Of a DNA stretch of 64,000 bases, positions 1-8,661 are shown one piece after another. Both the position numbers and the translations under genes were made by a program. Origin of the DNA: Mucilaginibacter terrigena (GTDB taxonomy: Bacteria; Bacteroidota; Bacteroidia; Sphingobacteriales; Sphingobacteriaceae); the NCBI RefSeq assembly GCF_004168255.1, contig NZ_SEWG01000002.1:310001-374000 (forward strand), in the 5' to 3' direction. Each line of letters starts with the position of its first letter. The first letter of the stretch is position 1. The notes under the pieces are model-generated. The model searched no databases and was not told where the DNA came from. It saw only the letters and a program-made list of their open reading frames with translations.

Positions 1-479
1 GCAGCACTTTCGCCAACGGCATCCAAAAATTCCGGGAATGATGCGGGTCGCAAGACTTTATATTCTACCCTGCCAACTGGAAAACTTAGGTTTTTGTTAA
101 ATAAAGTTTCGAGCATACTACCCGCTGCAACTATAGCTATATCAGATTCCGACTCATAGAAATAGCGTAAAATATTCAATGCCTCCGGCACCTCTTGTAT
201 TTCATCAATGAAGATAAGGGTTTTTCCCTTTTTTGATAGGGCTTTGTCTTTTATAAAAAATAAGGTTTGTACTAATACCTCAATGTTACTGAACTGCTCA
301 AAAGGTAATCTATCGTTTGCCAATTCCAAGTTCAGATAAATGTATTGCTCAAACTGCTTTGCGAATTGGTTGATTATTGTTGTCTTTCCAACTTGCCTTG
401 CACCTCTAATTACCAAAGGTTTACGGTCATTTTTAGTCAACCATTTTTCCAATTCTACAATTATAGTCCGCTTAAACAT
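1..479 (-). CDS. AAA_14/DUF4143-type ATPase, 3' part cut by window edge
   Basis: This is the N-terminal 159 residues of an ATPase of the AAA_14/DUF4143 family, read on the minus strand from an ATG at 479; the C-terminus lies left of the window. Walker A (GARQVGKTT) is at residues 26-34 and Walker B (LIFIDE) ends near residue 93, in the spacing usual for the family. Members are about 380-400 aa and their cellular role is poorly defined; many sit on mobile or accessory DNA. A perfect TAATTTTG promoter element lies only a few bases upstream of the ATG, which suggests a leaderless or near-leaderless transcript. The family call is firm, the function is not. Confidence 0.85.
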   Translation of the reverse strand, partial: MFKRTIIVELEKWLTKNDRKPLVIRGARQVGKTTIINQFAKQFEQYIYLNLELANDRLPFEQFSNIEVLVQTLFFIKDKALSKKGKTLIFIDEIQEVPEALNILRYFYESESDIAIVAAGSMLETLFNKNLSFPVGRVEYKVLRPASFPEFLDAVGESA

Positions 480-482
480 GTT

Positions 483-563
483 ACAAAATTAGGGTAAATA
501 TTTCTATATTTTGGCACAAAATTAGGGTAATTATTGACGATTAATGGCGCAGAATTAGGGTAA
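483..563 (-). repeat. Three direct repeats with exact 33-bp period in promoter region
   Basis: The 15-mer ACAAAATTAGGGTAA occurs at 483-497 and 516-530, and a near copy (GCAGAATTAGGGTAA) at 549-563. The start-to-start spacing is exactly 33 bp, about three helical turns. The ends of the repeat units are also similar (TTTTGGC / TTAATGGC). Read on the minus strand, the first two copies contain TAATTTTG, a perfect match to the Bacteroidota -7 element. They could be operator sites for autoregulation of the ATPase gene or stacked promoters; the sequence does not decide between these. Confidence 0.7.
484..491 (-). promoter_or_regulatory. Predicted -7 element TAATTTTG of the ATPase gene
   Basis: TAATTTTG on the minus strand fits the Bacteroidota TAnnTTTG consensus exactly. 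It ends four bases before the ATG at 479, so transcription would start at or next to the start codon. No good -33 TTG is seen at 19-21 bp. Confidence 0.4.
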
Positions 564-1681
564 ATTCACTATTGACATAATAATTTCGATATCAGTTAAT
601 TATATTCCTTTAGTTGTGACTCAGTGCGTCACAAATTTAAAGGCTTCATTTCAACTTACATTTCAGACCAGCCAAGCCTACTGAACAGACCTCGTCATAT
701 TTAACGCTTGAGCAACCAAAAGCGCGAGCCGGGTAAATAGTCAAGGCCGGGCTACCGCTAAACAAAACACCTTAGCCCGCTCTGCATGGCCTTTACTTTT
801 TACCCCGGCGGTCGACTATCTTCGCGAGTGTGGTGAATATGACATTGAAAAGCTTTATTTATGTTAACTTTTCAGTTTGTTATATATTGGAATTGAACTG
901 CTCGAACAATTCGAGTAGTTCAATAATATTTATCCACTATACTTTTTATTGTCATCGTCAGTTGTTTCCATTTGGAAATAAGTATTGTCTTATTGCAATT
1001 AGTTTAATATCGGTATCAGAAAACCATAATGCATCCAACTCAATTTTCCACGCATTGCGTGGAGAATTGCTCTCAGATATTTTTTATTTGTATTTTAATT
1101 TTAGTGAATTGTACTTTAGTTAAAATTCCTCGCGATTAGTAGGAGTTTGTTTTATCAGAGAAAATATATTTTTCTGGCATCAGAGTGGCTGAATCAGGTA
1201 TGTTAGGAGCGACAGCGAATTTCATTCCTGATTGTGTGGCAACGAGGCTGAAGGCGAAAAGAAACCCGCCGCGATAGTACGCGTGGTGTAATGTAGGCGC
1301 CTGCCGAAGCGGCTTGGTGAAATGAGTATAGCGGACCTATAATTCCACCAATAACAGATACCATTGTAACACAAACTCATAAAACTATCAATTTCTAACT
1401 GTAAAATCGTCCGCATTGCGGACGAAATAGTATACAACAAAAAACTACGCACTTCGCGGAAATGGCCTATTTGGGTAAGATTGGGATTATGGAATTGAAG
1501 TCAAGGACACAAATGAAGATTCTCATTTAAAAGAGCAAAAAACTTCTTTCGTAATACAGACCGCTCAAGTTATCTTTATTTGAAATTATAACTATATTCA
1601 TTAATAAATTAAAAATTTTAGACACTTGCAAATAGGTAGTTTTAACAAATTATGTAACTTCACCAGATATATATATAATTA
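564..1681. other. Non-coding 1.1-kb stretch with several hairpins
   Basis: I see no convincing gene here. The only longer open frame (830-1123) has no recognisable composition or family. The stretch instead holds inverted repeats. One is a long imperfect one (729-753 with 774-807), whose arms share GGGTAAA, AAGGCC and GGGCT with their complements. Another is a 15-bp stem at 892-924. Small palindromes of the type CCACGCATTGCGTGG (near 1049) and CGTCCGCATTGCGGACG (near 1408) also occur. It may be decayed mobile DNA or the regulatory upstream region of the dnd operon. Confidence 0.5.
892..924. repeat. 15-bp inverted repeat with 3-nt loop
   Basis: The arms 892-906 and 910-924 are complementary over 15 bp with a single G:T-type mismatch, around the loop CAA. 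There is no T-tract on either side, so it is not an obvious intrinsic terminator. Confidence 0.6.
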
Positions 1682-2995
1682 ATGTCTTTAAATATAAAAT
1701 TTTTAGAGGATGAAATAATTGATCAGTATTTGTATGATGAAAACACTACAAGGCCGTGGATTATAGGGTTTAGTGGCGGTAAAGATTCAACAATGTTACT
1801 TCAATTAGTTTGGTCTGCTATAAAAAAGATACCGTCCGAACTTAGAAATAGAGATGTATTTGTGGTTTGCAATGATACCTTAGTTGAAAACCCTAAAATT
1901 GTTCAGTTTATTAATCAAACGCTCAAAAGCATACAAAGGGAAGCCACTGTTCAAGGGATGCCTATTCAAGTACATCAAACTACTCCCAGGTTAGAAGATA
2001 CTTTTTGGGTCAATTTGATAGGAAAAGGTTATCCAGCGCCTAATAATTTATTTCGGTGGTGTACAGAACGTTTAAAAATTACGCCGACCACGAGATTTAT
2101 ATTAGATAAGGTAAGCGAAAAAGGTGAGGCGATTATTCTTTTAGGAACAAGATCTGATGAAAGCGCTACCCGTTCGCGGTCAATGAAAAAACACGAGATT
2201 TATGGTCAGCGGTTACGGAAACATATCTTGGCTAATGCTTTTGTTTACGCGCCAATAAAAGACGTGATTACCGATGAGGTATGGCAATATTTACTACAAG
2301 TAAACCCACCCTGGGGGGGGACAAATAGAGATTTGGTTACACTTTATCGTAATGCCAGTGGTGGTGATTGCCCATTAGTAATCGACGTAACTACCCCCTC
2401 TTGTGGTACAAGTAGATTTGGCTGTTGGGTCTGTACCGTTGTCAAGCAAGACAAATCAATGGCAGGATTAATTGAAACTGGCGAAGATTGGATGGAACCA
2501 TTGGTTGATTTTAGAGATACATTGGTTGAAACACGTGATAATCCGGATTTCAGGCAGGGTATTAGAAAAAATGGCGCAGAAGGTCCGGGGCCTTATAATG
2601 AATATGCAAGGGCGTTATATTTGGAAAAATTACTTGAAGCGCAAAAGTCAATAAATCAAGTTGAACCCGATGTTCAGTTAATTACACATCAAGAATTAGT
2701 TGCCATTCAAATTACTTGGTACCGAGATTCTTTGTTTAAATATAAAGTATCTGATATCTATAATAAAGTCTACAAATCTGAAATGGTTATGAGTAAACAC
2801 GATGAAAAATTCCGCAAAGAAGAGGAATTACTAAAAAAATCATGTAATGATAGTAACAATGACTTCGATTTAGTTCAAGAGTTATTAGCTCTGCAAAAAT
2901 CAAAATCTTTAATGGTACGAAAACGGGGTTTACAGGACGATATCGAAAAACGAATTCAAGATTATTTAGGTACTGAAAAAAAGCAAGCTAAATAA
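1682..2995 (+). CDS. dndC: DndC, DNA phosphorothioation sulfurtransferase
   Basis: DndC is the PAPS-reductase-like ATP pyrophosphatase that activates DNA for sulfur insertion into the backbone. The 437-aa product has the PP-loop motif SGGKDS at residues 31-36. It also has four cysteines placed as expected for the 4Fe-4S cluster of DndC: C127 (in RWCTERLK), C241, C248 and C251 (pattern Cx6Cx2C). It opens a tight five-gene operon, and its stop overlaps the dndD start by one base (TAATG). No dndA cysteine desulfurase is nearby, so sulfur probably comes from a chromosomal IscS-type enzyme (inference). The DNA is visibly AT-richer than the core genes right of 12.5 kb. Confidence 0.93.
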   Translation: MSLNIKFLEDEIIDQYLYDENTTRPWIIGFSGGKDSTMLLQLVWSAIKKIPSELRNRDVFVVCNDTLVENPKIVQFINQTLKSIQREATVQGMPIQVHQTTPRLEDTFWVNLIGKGYPAPNNLFRWCTERLKITPTTRFILDKVSEKGEAIILLGTRSDESATRSRSMKKHEIYGQRLRKHILANAFVYAPIKDVITDEVWQYLLQVNPPWGGTNRDLVTLYRNASGGDCPLVIDVTTPSCGTSRFGCWVCTVVKQDKSMAGLIETGEDWMEPLVDFRDTLVETRDNPDFRQGIRKNGAEGPGPYNEYARALYLEKLLEAQKSINQVEPDVQLITHQELVAIQITWYRDSLFKYKVSDIYNKVYKSEMVMSKHDEKFRKEEELLKKSCNDSNNDFDLVQELLALQKSKSLMVRKRGLQDDIEKRIQDYLGTEKKQAK

Positions 2996-5088
2996 TGATC
3001 ATTAAAACCATAGAGCTTAATAATTTTAGAATATATCATGGTTTAAATGTCATTGATCTTTCTAAAGATTCTGATAAAAATATCTTTATTGTATCTGGGA
3101 GAAATGGGTTTGGAAAAACTACTTTCCTAATGTCCCTTGTTTGGTGTTTATACGGTCGCCAAATGGAAGATGTTGATGATCTTTATCGCAAAGAAATAAT
3201 AGAGCAAGGAGGGTATTCAAAATACATTAACAATGCATTAAACCGATTGGCAGAGGTTGAAGGTGATTACACATTTCATGTTGCCATAACCTTTACCGAC
3301 CTTACTATACCCGAGTTACCTTGTCGGGAAATTAAGGTAATACGCACGTACAACAAATTAACTGGTGCCAATGACGCAATTGAAATTTTAATTGATGGTT
3401 ACCCTAACGAACTAACCAAAGAAGTAGGGCCTGAGACTTTTATTCGTGACTTTATCTTACCTAAAGAAATAGCCAAATTTTTCTTTTTTGATGCAGAGAA
3501 GATTGTAAACCTTGCCGAAGTTAACACCTTAGAACAACGCAAACAACTAAGCTTGGCTTATTCCGAGGTATTGGGCATAAAAAAATATGAGGATTTAAAA
3601 AAGGAATTGGAAGAACTCCAATATAAACTTCGAAAAGATTCAGCAAATTTCAAAGAACGGCAAGAATTAATACAGTTTGAAGCTGACATAAAGAAAAATG
3701 AAAACCTAATCGAAGAAAACACTAAAGAACTTTATACAATTACCGAATCCATAAACTCAAAGAAACAAGAGTTAAATCTCATTCAAGAAAAATTAATTAA
3801 GGCTGGGAGTTCTATTACAGTTGAAGAACTAAATGAATTAAGGTACCGAGATGAGGAATTAACCAAAAGGGCTGAACAACTTTCGGACGAATTAAAAGAA
3901 TCTTTTGATTTAGTTCCTTTTGCAATAGCTGGCAGTTCTATGCTATACGTCCATATAAAACTTGAACAAGAAGCTAGCATTAAATTGGCTGAATTTCAAA
4001 CTGAGACAGTTATTCAAAAGACGGAAAGTGTTATAAACGAATTATTAGATACTGATCCAGATACATCATTAGTAATTCCGTTCAAAGTAAAAGAGTTTTA
4101 CGCAGACACACTAAGGGTATTAATAAAAAAACATTTTTTTTCCGAAGTTCCAGATATGCCGGATAATTATAAATCATTGCATGACTTTTCAGAACCGGAA
4201 CGAAAGGAGTTTAACGCTTTAGTAAGCAATATAAAAAACTCTTTTAAAGAATCTTTTAAAAGGATAAGTGGAGACAACGTTCAAGTTAAAAATGAACTAA
4301 CAGCTATTAGAAAAAAATTAAGGGATGCCGAGGCTAATCAAGAAGATCCTTTGATCGCGGTTTTAAAATCACAAAAAGAAAATTTAGAAAGCGAGGTTGA
4401 AAACAATTTGCGAAAGAAGTTCGATCTGGAAAACCAAAACGTTACCATAGAGAAAGAAATTCACGGTAAAGGTCAGCAAATCCAAGAAATAACTAAGAAA
4501 TTAAGGGTTTCCGAACAGAATAAGGACAAAGATCAAAAGGCAAGCGATTTGATACTTTACCTAAAAAACTTCATTGCCACATTTAAGGAAGAGAAAAAGA
4601 AATCTCTCGAAGAGGCAATTTTGAGTGGGTTACATATGTTGATGCACAAGAAAGATTTTATAACTGATGTTGAAGTTGAAATTATTAACGACATTATTGA
4701 TATAAAATTATATAATGGCAGGAAGCAAGAAATCAAAACTGGTAGTCTTTCCAAAGGTGAACAGCAAATGTACGCTACAGCATTATTAAGAGGCTTAGTA
4801 GAAGAATCCGATATTGATTTTCCTGTCTTCATCGACAGCCCTATGCAAAAGTTTGACGAACAGCACTCTGAAAATATAGTAAAATATTTTTATCCAAGCG
4901 TTTCAGATCAAGTAGTTATTTTCCCGTTAATAAATAAAGAATTAAGTGCCAAAGAATATGAGTTGTTAAAACCAAACATTGCAAGAGCATACTTGATAGA
5001 AAACATAAATCAAGATCAATCTCAATTCATAGAACTAAATCCGACTGACTTTATTGAAAATTACAATTTAAAATATAATGCTAATTAA
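2995..5088 (+). CDS. dndD: DndD, SMC/Rad50-like ATPase of DNA phosphorothioation
   Basis: This is a 697-aa SMC-like ATPase with the layout of DndD, which is thought to open or scan DNA for the modification complex. Walker A (GRNGFGKTT) is at 35-43. A long charged, coiled-coil-rich middle spans about 190-560. The ABC signature (LSKGEQQ) is at 585-591, and Walker B (PVFIDSP, with D614) at about 610-616. It starts on the last base of the dndC stop codon, so translation is probably coupled. Its 3' end overlaps the next gene by 11 nt. Length and position after dndC support DndD over a generic RecF/SbcC protein. Confidence 0.92.
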   Translation: MIIKTIELNNFRIYHGLNVIDLSKDSDKNIFIVSGRNGFGKTTFLMSLVWCLYGRQMEDVDDLYRKEIIEQGGYSKYINNALNRLAEVEGDYTFHVAITFTDLTIPELPCREIKVIRTYNKLTGANDAIEILIDGYPNELTKEVGPETFIRDFILPKEIAKFFFFDAEKIVNLAEVNTLEQRKQLSLAYSEVLGIKKYEDLKKELEELQYKLRKDSANFKERQELIQFEADIKKNENLIEENTKELYTITESINSKKQELNLIQEKLIKAGSSITVEELNELRYRDEELTKRAEQLSDELKESFDLVPFAIAGSSMLYVHIKLEQEASIKLAEFQTETVIQKTESVINELLDTDPDTSLVIPFKVKEFYADTLRVLIKKHFFSEVPDMPDNYKSLHDFSEPERKEFNALVSNIKNSFKESFKRISGDNVQVKNELTAIRKKLRDAEANQEDPLIAVLKSQKENLESEVENNLRKKFDLENQNVTIEKEIHGKGQQIQEITKKLRVSEQNKDKDQKASDLILYLKNFIATFKEEKKKSLEEAILSGLHMLMHKKDFITDVEVEIINDIIDIKLYNGRKQEIKTGSLSKGEQQMYATALLRGLVEESDIDFPVFIDSPMQKFDEQHSENIVKYFYPSVSDQVVIFPLINKELSAKEYELLKPNIARAYLIENINQDQSQFIELNPTDFIENYNLKYNAN

Positions 5089-6634
5089 TATAAAGACCTC
5101 AGAAGAAAATAAGAGAATTGTAACTGAGCTTACTAACAAGCTCAGTTTAGGATCTGAGAACTACATTGCTCGTATAGCATTTGCATATTCCTTGGCAAGG
5201 CGCCAATTGTTAAATCTCGAAACCGACGTTAAAGATAGCAAGGGAAAGGAATATAAAGAAGAAATCCTATTTGGCAAGCATGTAGATTTTTATATCGCTA
5301 TGATATGCCAGCAATACAATTTATATAAAACGGACAAGGATATACCTAAGTATATTAAAATGCATATTGATCACGGATTAGAGTCGATCAATAGGATTTT
5401 TGAACTAAATAAAAATTACACAAGCATTGACTTCTTAATAGAAAATATCGAGAAAGGAATTAGCGCTTTGGAAGATGTAGAAATCAGCCCAGAAGCAGTA
5501 AAGAACTTTAATCAGCGAGTTAAAAAAAGTTCATACAATGGTTTAATTAAGATTTTAGTAGGGAAAGACCTTACAACAAATGAGCCTATTTATTTCCAAT
5601 CGAACGATCTGAGTGTACACAATAACGCTCACGTTGCAGTAGCAGGTAATTCAGGTACTGGCAAAACATATTTTGCGCTTAACTTTCTCAAACAATTTGT
5701 AGCATCATCACAAGGTCAAGTCAATTTTATTTATTTGGATTTTAAAGGCTTAAAAAAGGAGGATGAGGAAAGTTTAAGACCTTTTTTTACCGAAACGAAC
5801 ACCACCTATATAGATGCGCCACATAAGCCTTTTCCATTAAATCCGCTTTCTTTCATTGATAATATAAACGAAAAAAACAAACTAATGGGTATTAGTAAGT
5901 TTGTTGATATAATAACCAGTTATTCAGGCATTGGCAAAAATCAACAACAAACATTAAAAGATGCCGCTAAAGAAGTGTTTTTTGGAAAAAAACACGGCGA
6001 ATACCCGTCAATGAAAGAAATTTACGAAAATGTAATTGAAAAAGAAGGCGATAAGCCGAGTACTCTTAGAGAAATTTTAGAAAGTTTAAGCGATTATGAC
6101 ATATTTGAAACCACTGTTGATCCTAATAAAAGTTTTTTAAATAGCAATTATTACTTATCGCTTTCAGGAGATTTAAATAAGGCAGTTAGGTTTACGTCTG
6201 TATTTCTCGTTATTAATTATATTTATAATATTTTTATGAATATGGAGAACGCGCCGATTGAAAATAATATCCAATCGATGCGTTATGTACTTTTAATTGA
6301 TGAAGCACATGTCATATTTAAAGATAAAAAGTCGCAAGATTTGTTAGAGAAGATACTTAGAGAGATTAGATCCAAAGGGGTATCAGTAGTGCTTTTATCG
6401 CAGGGTATTGAAGAATTTAATCAGCCATCATTTGATTTTTCAAGTATGTGTGAAAATGCCTTTTTGTTTGATATTAAAGACAAAACAAATTTAAAGATGA
6501 TGGCAAAGTTTATGGGGGTTGGCGAAAAAGATATTCAGAAACTTAAAAATAGCATGGAAAAGATTCAGAAATACCAAGTTGTTTCCAATATTAAAGAGCA
6601 TAGGGTTGCAGATTTGTTTACAACTAAATTATAA
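5078..6634 (+). CDS. dndE: DndE fused to HerA/FtsK-like ATPase
   Basis: The first ~125 residues resemble DndE, normally a stand-alone protein of roughly 110-130 aa that binds nicked DNA in the phosphorothioation complex. They include the KEYKEEILFGKH segment and the IKMHIDHGLESI segment typical of the family. The rest of this 518-aa protein is a HerA/FtsK-type P-loop ATPase, with Walker A GNSGTGKT at 190-197 and Walker B LLIDEAH with D408/E409. The reading frame is continuous, with no linker stop or restart, so it is a true fusion. It overlaps dndD by 11 nt and is followed two bases later by a membrane-protein gene. A translocase fused to DndE could move the complex along DNA or supply restriction in place of DndFGH; that is inference. 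DndE-ATPase fusions may already be described, which I cannot check here. Confidence 0.85.
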   Translation: MLINIKTSEENKRIVTELTNKLSLGSENYIARIAFAYSLARRQLLNLETDVKDSKGKEYKEEILFGKHVDFYIAMICQQYNLYKTDKDIPKYIKMHIDHGLESINRIFELNKNYTSIDFLIENIEKGISALEDVEISPEAVKNFNQRVKKSSYNGLIKILVGKDLTTNEPIYFQSNDLSVHNNAHVAVAGNSGTGKTYFALNFLKQFVASSQGQVNFIYLDFKGLKKEDEESLRPFFTETNTTYIDAPHKPFPLNPLSFIDNINEKNKLMGISKFVDIITSYSGIGKNQQQTLKDAAKEVFFGKKHGEYPSMKEIYENVIEKEGDKPSTLREILESLSDYDIFETTVDPNKSFLNSNYYLSLSGDLNKAVRFTSVFLVINYIYNIFMNMENAPIENNIQSMRYVLLIDEAHVIFKDKKSQDLLEKILREIRSKGVSVVLLSQGIEEFNQPSFDFSSMCENAFLFDIKDKTNLKMMAKFMGVGEKDIQKLKNSMEKIQKYQVVSNIKEHRVADLFTTKL

Positions 6635-6636
6635 TA

Positions 6637-7116
6637 ATGGAAACTTCATTTTTACAAGAATTATATACAAGATTTAAACAACCCTGGAGTCAATCTGCTT
6701 TTATTTCGTATTTCATACTCTTAGTATTGTTAGCCGGAGGATTCGGGGTTATAATTTCTATAACTGAATGTTATCATGGCAATTGGGATAAACCTGAAAT
6801 TATCAGTAAAAGCATGGCAACGTATTTTGTTGCTGTAATTGGAAGTAGTATTGTAGATCTCAATTTATCGTACAATATTAAAAATGTCCCAAGTTGGCAA
6901 ATAAATAGTACAGGAGCCGTTTTAATATCTGCGTTGCTATTTTATCTATCATACAATTTAAATGGCTGGTTAAGTATTTTACCAGCCTTTTTTGGCGTTT
7001 TACTGGCGATATCTATTTGGGTCTTAGCCAACGCTGACAATGAACGCTTAAATGATAGTGCTTTTTTTCAAAAAATGAGAGGAAAGGAGGAGGGTCATGG
7101 AAACAATTGGGGATAA
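6637..7116 (+). CDS. Small four-helix membrane protein in dnd operon
   Basis: I do not recognise this 159-aa protein. It has about four hydrophobic segments (near residues 20-42, 60-76, 91-108 and 111-131), a short polar N-terminus, and a charged C-terminus ending KMRGKEEGHGNNWG. It starts two bases after the dndE-ATPase stop and its last 20 nt overlap the dndB start, so it is co-expressed with the phosphorothioation genes. A membrane partner is not part of the classical DndABCDE set. It could anchor the complex at the inner membrane or act as a toxic effector, as in abortive-infection systems; nothing in the sequence decides this. Confidence 0.8.
   Translation: METSFLQELYTRFKQPWSQSAFISYFILLVLLAGGFGVIISITECYHGNWDKPEIISKSMATYFVAVIGSSIVDLNLSYNIKNVPSWQINSTGAVLISALLFYLSYNLNGWLSILPAFFGVLLAISIWVLANADNERLNDSAFFQKMRGKEEGHGNNWG
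7080..7096 (+). promoter_or_regulatory. Strong Shine-Dalgarno run before dndB
   Basis: The bases before the ATG at 7097 include AGGAAAGGAGGAGGG, an unusually strong Shine-Dalgarno match for a Bacteroidota genome. It sits inside the end of the upstream membrane-protein gene and fixes the dndB start despite the 20-nt overlap. It suggests that dndB can be initiated independently of upstream translation. Confidence 0.6.
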
Positions 7117-8500
7117 GGCAAATTCTACGACAATTAAAGATGGTCGAATTCTTGGGTTACCAGTCTTACAAAATCAGCAGGAATTTATTGTAAGTGTTTT
7201 TTCTATTAGCCAGATTTTAAAATTCACAAAATTCACTAACCGATTTATAGTAAGTTACGATGAAGATAACAAGCCAATTTATAATGAAGAAATACAAAGA
7301 GAGGTAGAAAAAGGCCGGGTTGAAAAGATCGCAGATTTTTTAATAGATGATCCGGAAGCTACATTTCCGACTAATTTAGTACTTCATATTCCTCAACAAG
7401 TAATTGAGGAGCAGTTAGTATCAAATGGTTACCTGGAATTATTTCTTAAAGAGGAGGTCTTTGAAGAGGTAAAAAAGGAAAAAGAAAAGGAAAATACCGG
7501 GAATATTTACATCACAATTATTGATGGCCAGCATCGTATCAGAGGTATAGAGGTCGCGATAGAAAGACTGGTGCTGGACATTGATTTATTACATAAAGCT
7601 TTATATAAAAACAATACAAATGAAACTTTAAATGCAAGATTAAATTATTTTCAAAAGAGATTAGACAGTCTATTGAAAATACAACTTGTCGTTTCTTTTT
7701 TTATAGACAAGTCGTTAGAGTATCAAGCGATGATATTTTCGACTATTAATAGAACGCAAAAAAGAGTTTCAGAAAGTTTAGTCGCAAGTCTTTTTGGGTT
7801 GACAACTAATGATTCCCCCCAAAAAACGGCTCTTCAAGTAGTGCTGTCTTTAAATAGCCATGAGCAATCTCCATTCTATAACAGAATAAATTTATATGGT
7901 GGTGATTATCCTCGTAATGAGAGTCCTCCGCTTTCTCAAGCTACCATGATTAAATCAATTGTAGATTTAATATGTGAAAACCTTCGAGAAGCAGAAAGAG
8001 ACCGATTCAAGAACAGAAAAGAACTTCTAAAAAGAAATTTAGGTTCACAAAAGTTTCTTCCATTTAGATTGTGGTATGCAAATGATTCTGACACAAAGAT
8101 CTCGGATGCTATTTACTATTTTTTTACAGCGGTGAAGAAAGTCTTTTTAGATAGGAACGCTAAATCATTATGGGAATTTGACCCTCAAATTGGATTCAAG
8201 CCTAAAAATATCCTACAAACTACTGTTGGATATCTTGCATTACTTTCAATTATGGTTGACATTTTAAAGGATTGTAGTGAAAGAAGTAACTTAAACCAAT
8301 TCAGTTTAAACACCACGGTCTTTGAAAACTTTTTGAACAAGGCAAAAGGAATTAATATTCTCGATTCTTCAAGGTATCAATTTACCAGTCGATCAAAAAA
8401 TATTTTATATTACGATATCTCTTTACTTATATGGCCTCCTATTTCTCAGAATGACGAAAGATTTGGCAAATTGTCTGAACTATTGAAAACCCCTATATAG
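7097..8500 (+). CDS. dndB: DndB, DGQHR-domain protein of the phosphorothioation system
   Basis: This 467-aa protein carries the diagnostic DGQHR motif at residues 143-147 (in ITIIDGQHRIRGIE), followed by conserved helices with TINRTQKRVSESL, the layout of DndB/DGQHR-domain proteins. In known systems DndB acts as a regulator of the dnd operon or modulates modification frequency. Here it is the last gene of the operon rather than the first, as in enterobacterial dndBCDE. It begins 20 nt inside the preceding gene behind a strong ribosome binding site. The family call is firm; the regulatory role is taken from relatives. Confidence 0.85.
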   Translation: METIGDKANSTTIKDGRILGLPVLQNQQEFIVSVFSISQILKFTKFTNRFIVSYDEDNKPIYNEEIQREVEKGRVEKIADFLIDDPEATFPTNLVLHIPQQVIEEQLVSNGYLELFLKEEVFEEVKKEKEKENTGNIYITIIDGQHRIRGIEVAIERLVLDIDLLHKALYKNNTNETLNARLNYFQKRLDSLLKIQLVVSFFIDKSLEYQAMIFSTINRTQKRVSESLVASLFGLTTNDSPQKTALQVVLSLNSHEQSPFYNRINLYGGDYPRNESPPLSQATMIKSIVDLICENLREAERDRFKNRKELLKRNLGSQKFLPFRLWYANDSDTKISDAIYYFFTAVKKVFLDRNAKSLWEFDPQIGFKPKNILQTTVGYLALLSIMVDILKDCSERSNLNQFSLNTTVFENFLNKAKGINILDSSRYQFTSRSKNILYYDISLLIWPPISQNDERFGKLSELLKTPI

Positions 8501-8534
8501 CATTCATATAGTCAGCTAAAAAGTAGGTGTCTCT

Positions 8535-8603
8535 GTGACGATATCAAATTCATTTCTATTAGCAGGGCTTGCCGCAGCTATATTGGTATGGATTATCATC
8601 TAA
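8535..8603 (+). CDS. Possible 22-aa hydrophobic peptide after dndB
   Basis: A GTG-initiated frame of 22 codons encodes an almost entirely hydrophobic peptide, with the middle reading LLAGLAAAILVWIII. Its stop codon abuts a 16-bp hairpin. It could be a tiny membrane peptide, such as a type I toxin-like product, or chance. There is no clear Shine-Dalgarno sequence and no family match that I can name. Confidence 0.2.
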   Translation: MTISNSFLLAGLAAAILVWIII

Positions 8604-8644
8604 TGTAACGATAAGACCTAAAAATTGAGTCTTATCGTTACATT
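8602..8644. terminator. 16-bp perfect hairpin between convergent dnd and mob genes
   Basis: The arms 8602-8617 and 8629-8644 (AATGTAACGATAAGAC and its complement) pair perfectly around an 11-nt loop. The hairpin separates the rightward dnd operon from the leftward relaxase gene, the place expected for a two-way terminator. It lacks a T-tract on both sides, so factor-dependent or 3'-end-protecting functions are also possible. Confidence 0.55.
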
Positions 8645-8661
8645 GGAAGTAACGAATTATA

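Noticed and set aside
830-1123. Open frame of 97 codons in the non-coding stretch upstream of dndC
   Set aside because: The composition is unlike a protein (stretches of Ser/Asn and Phe/Tyr from A/T-rich DNA), there is no family or ribosome binding site, and it spans a 15-bp inverted repeat.
8602-8644. Standard intrinsic terminator with T-tract at the dnd/mob junction
   Set aside because: The stem is perfect but neither strand has a T-tract, so it is listed only as a probable two-way terminator with moderate confidence.
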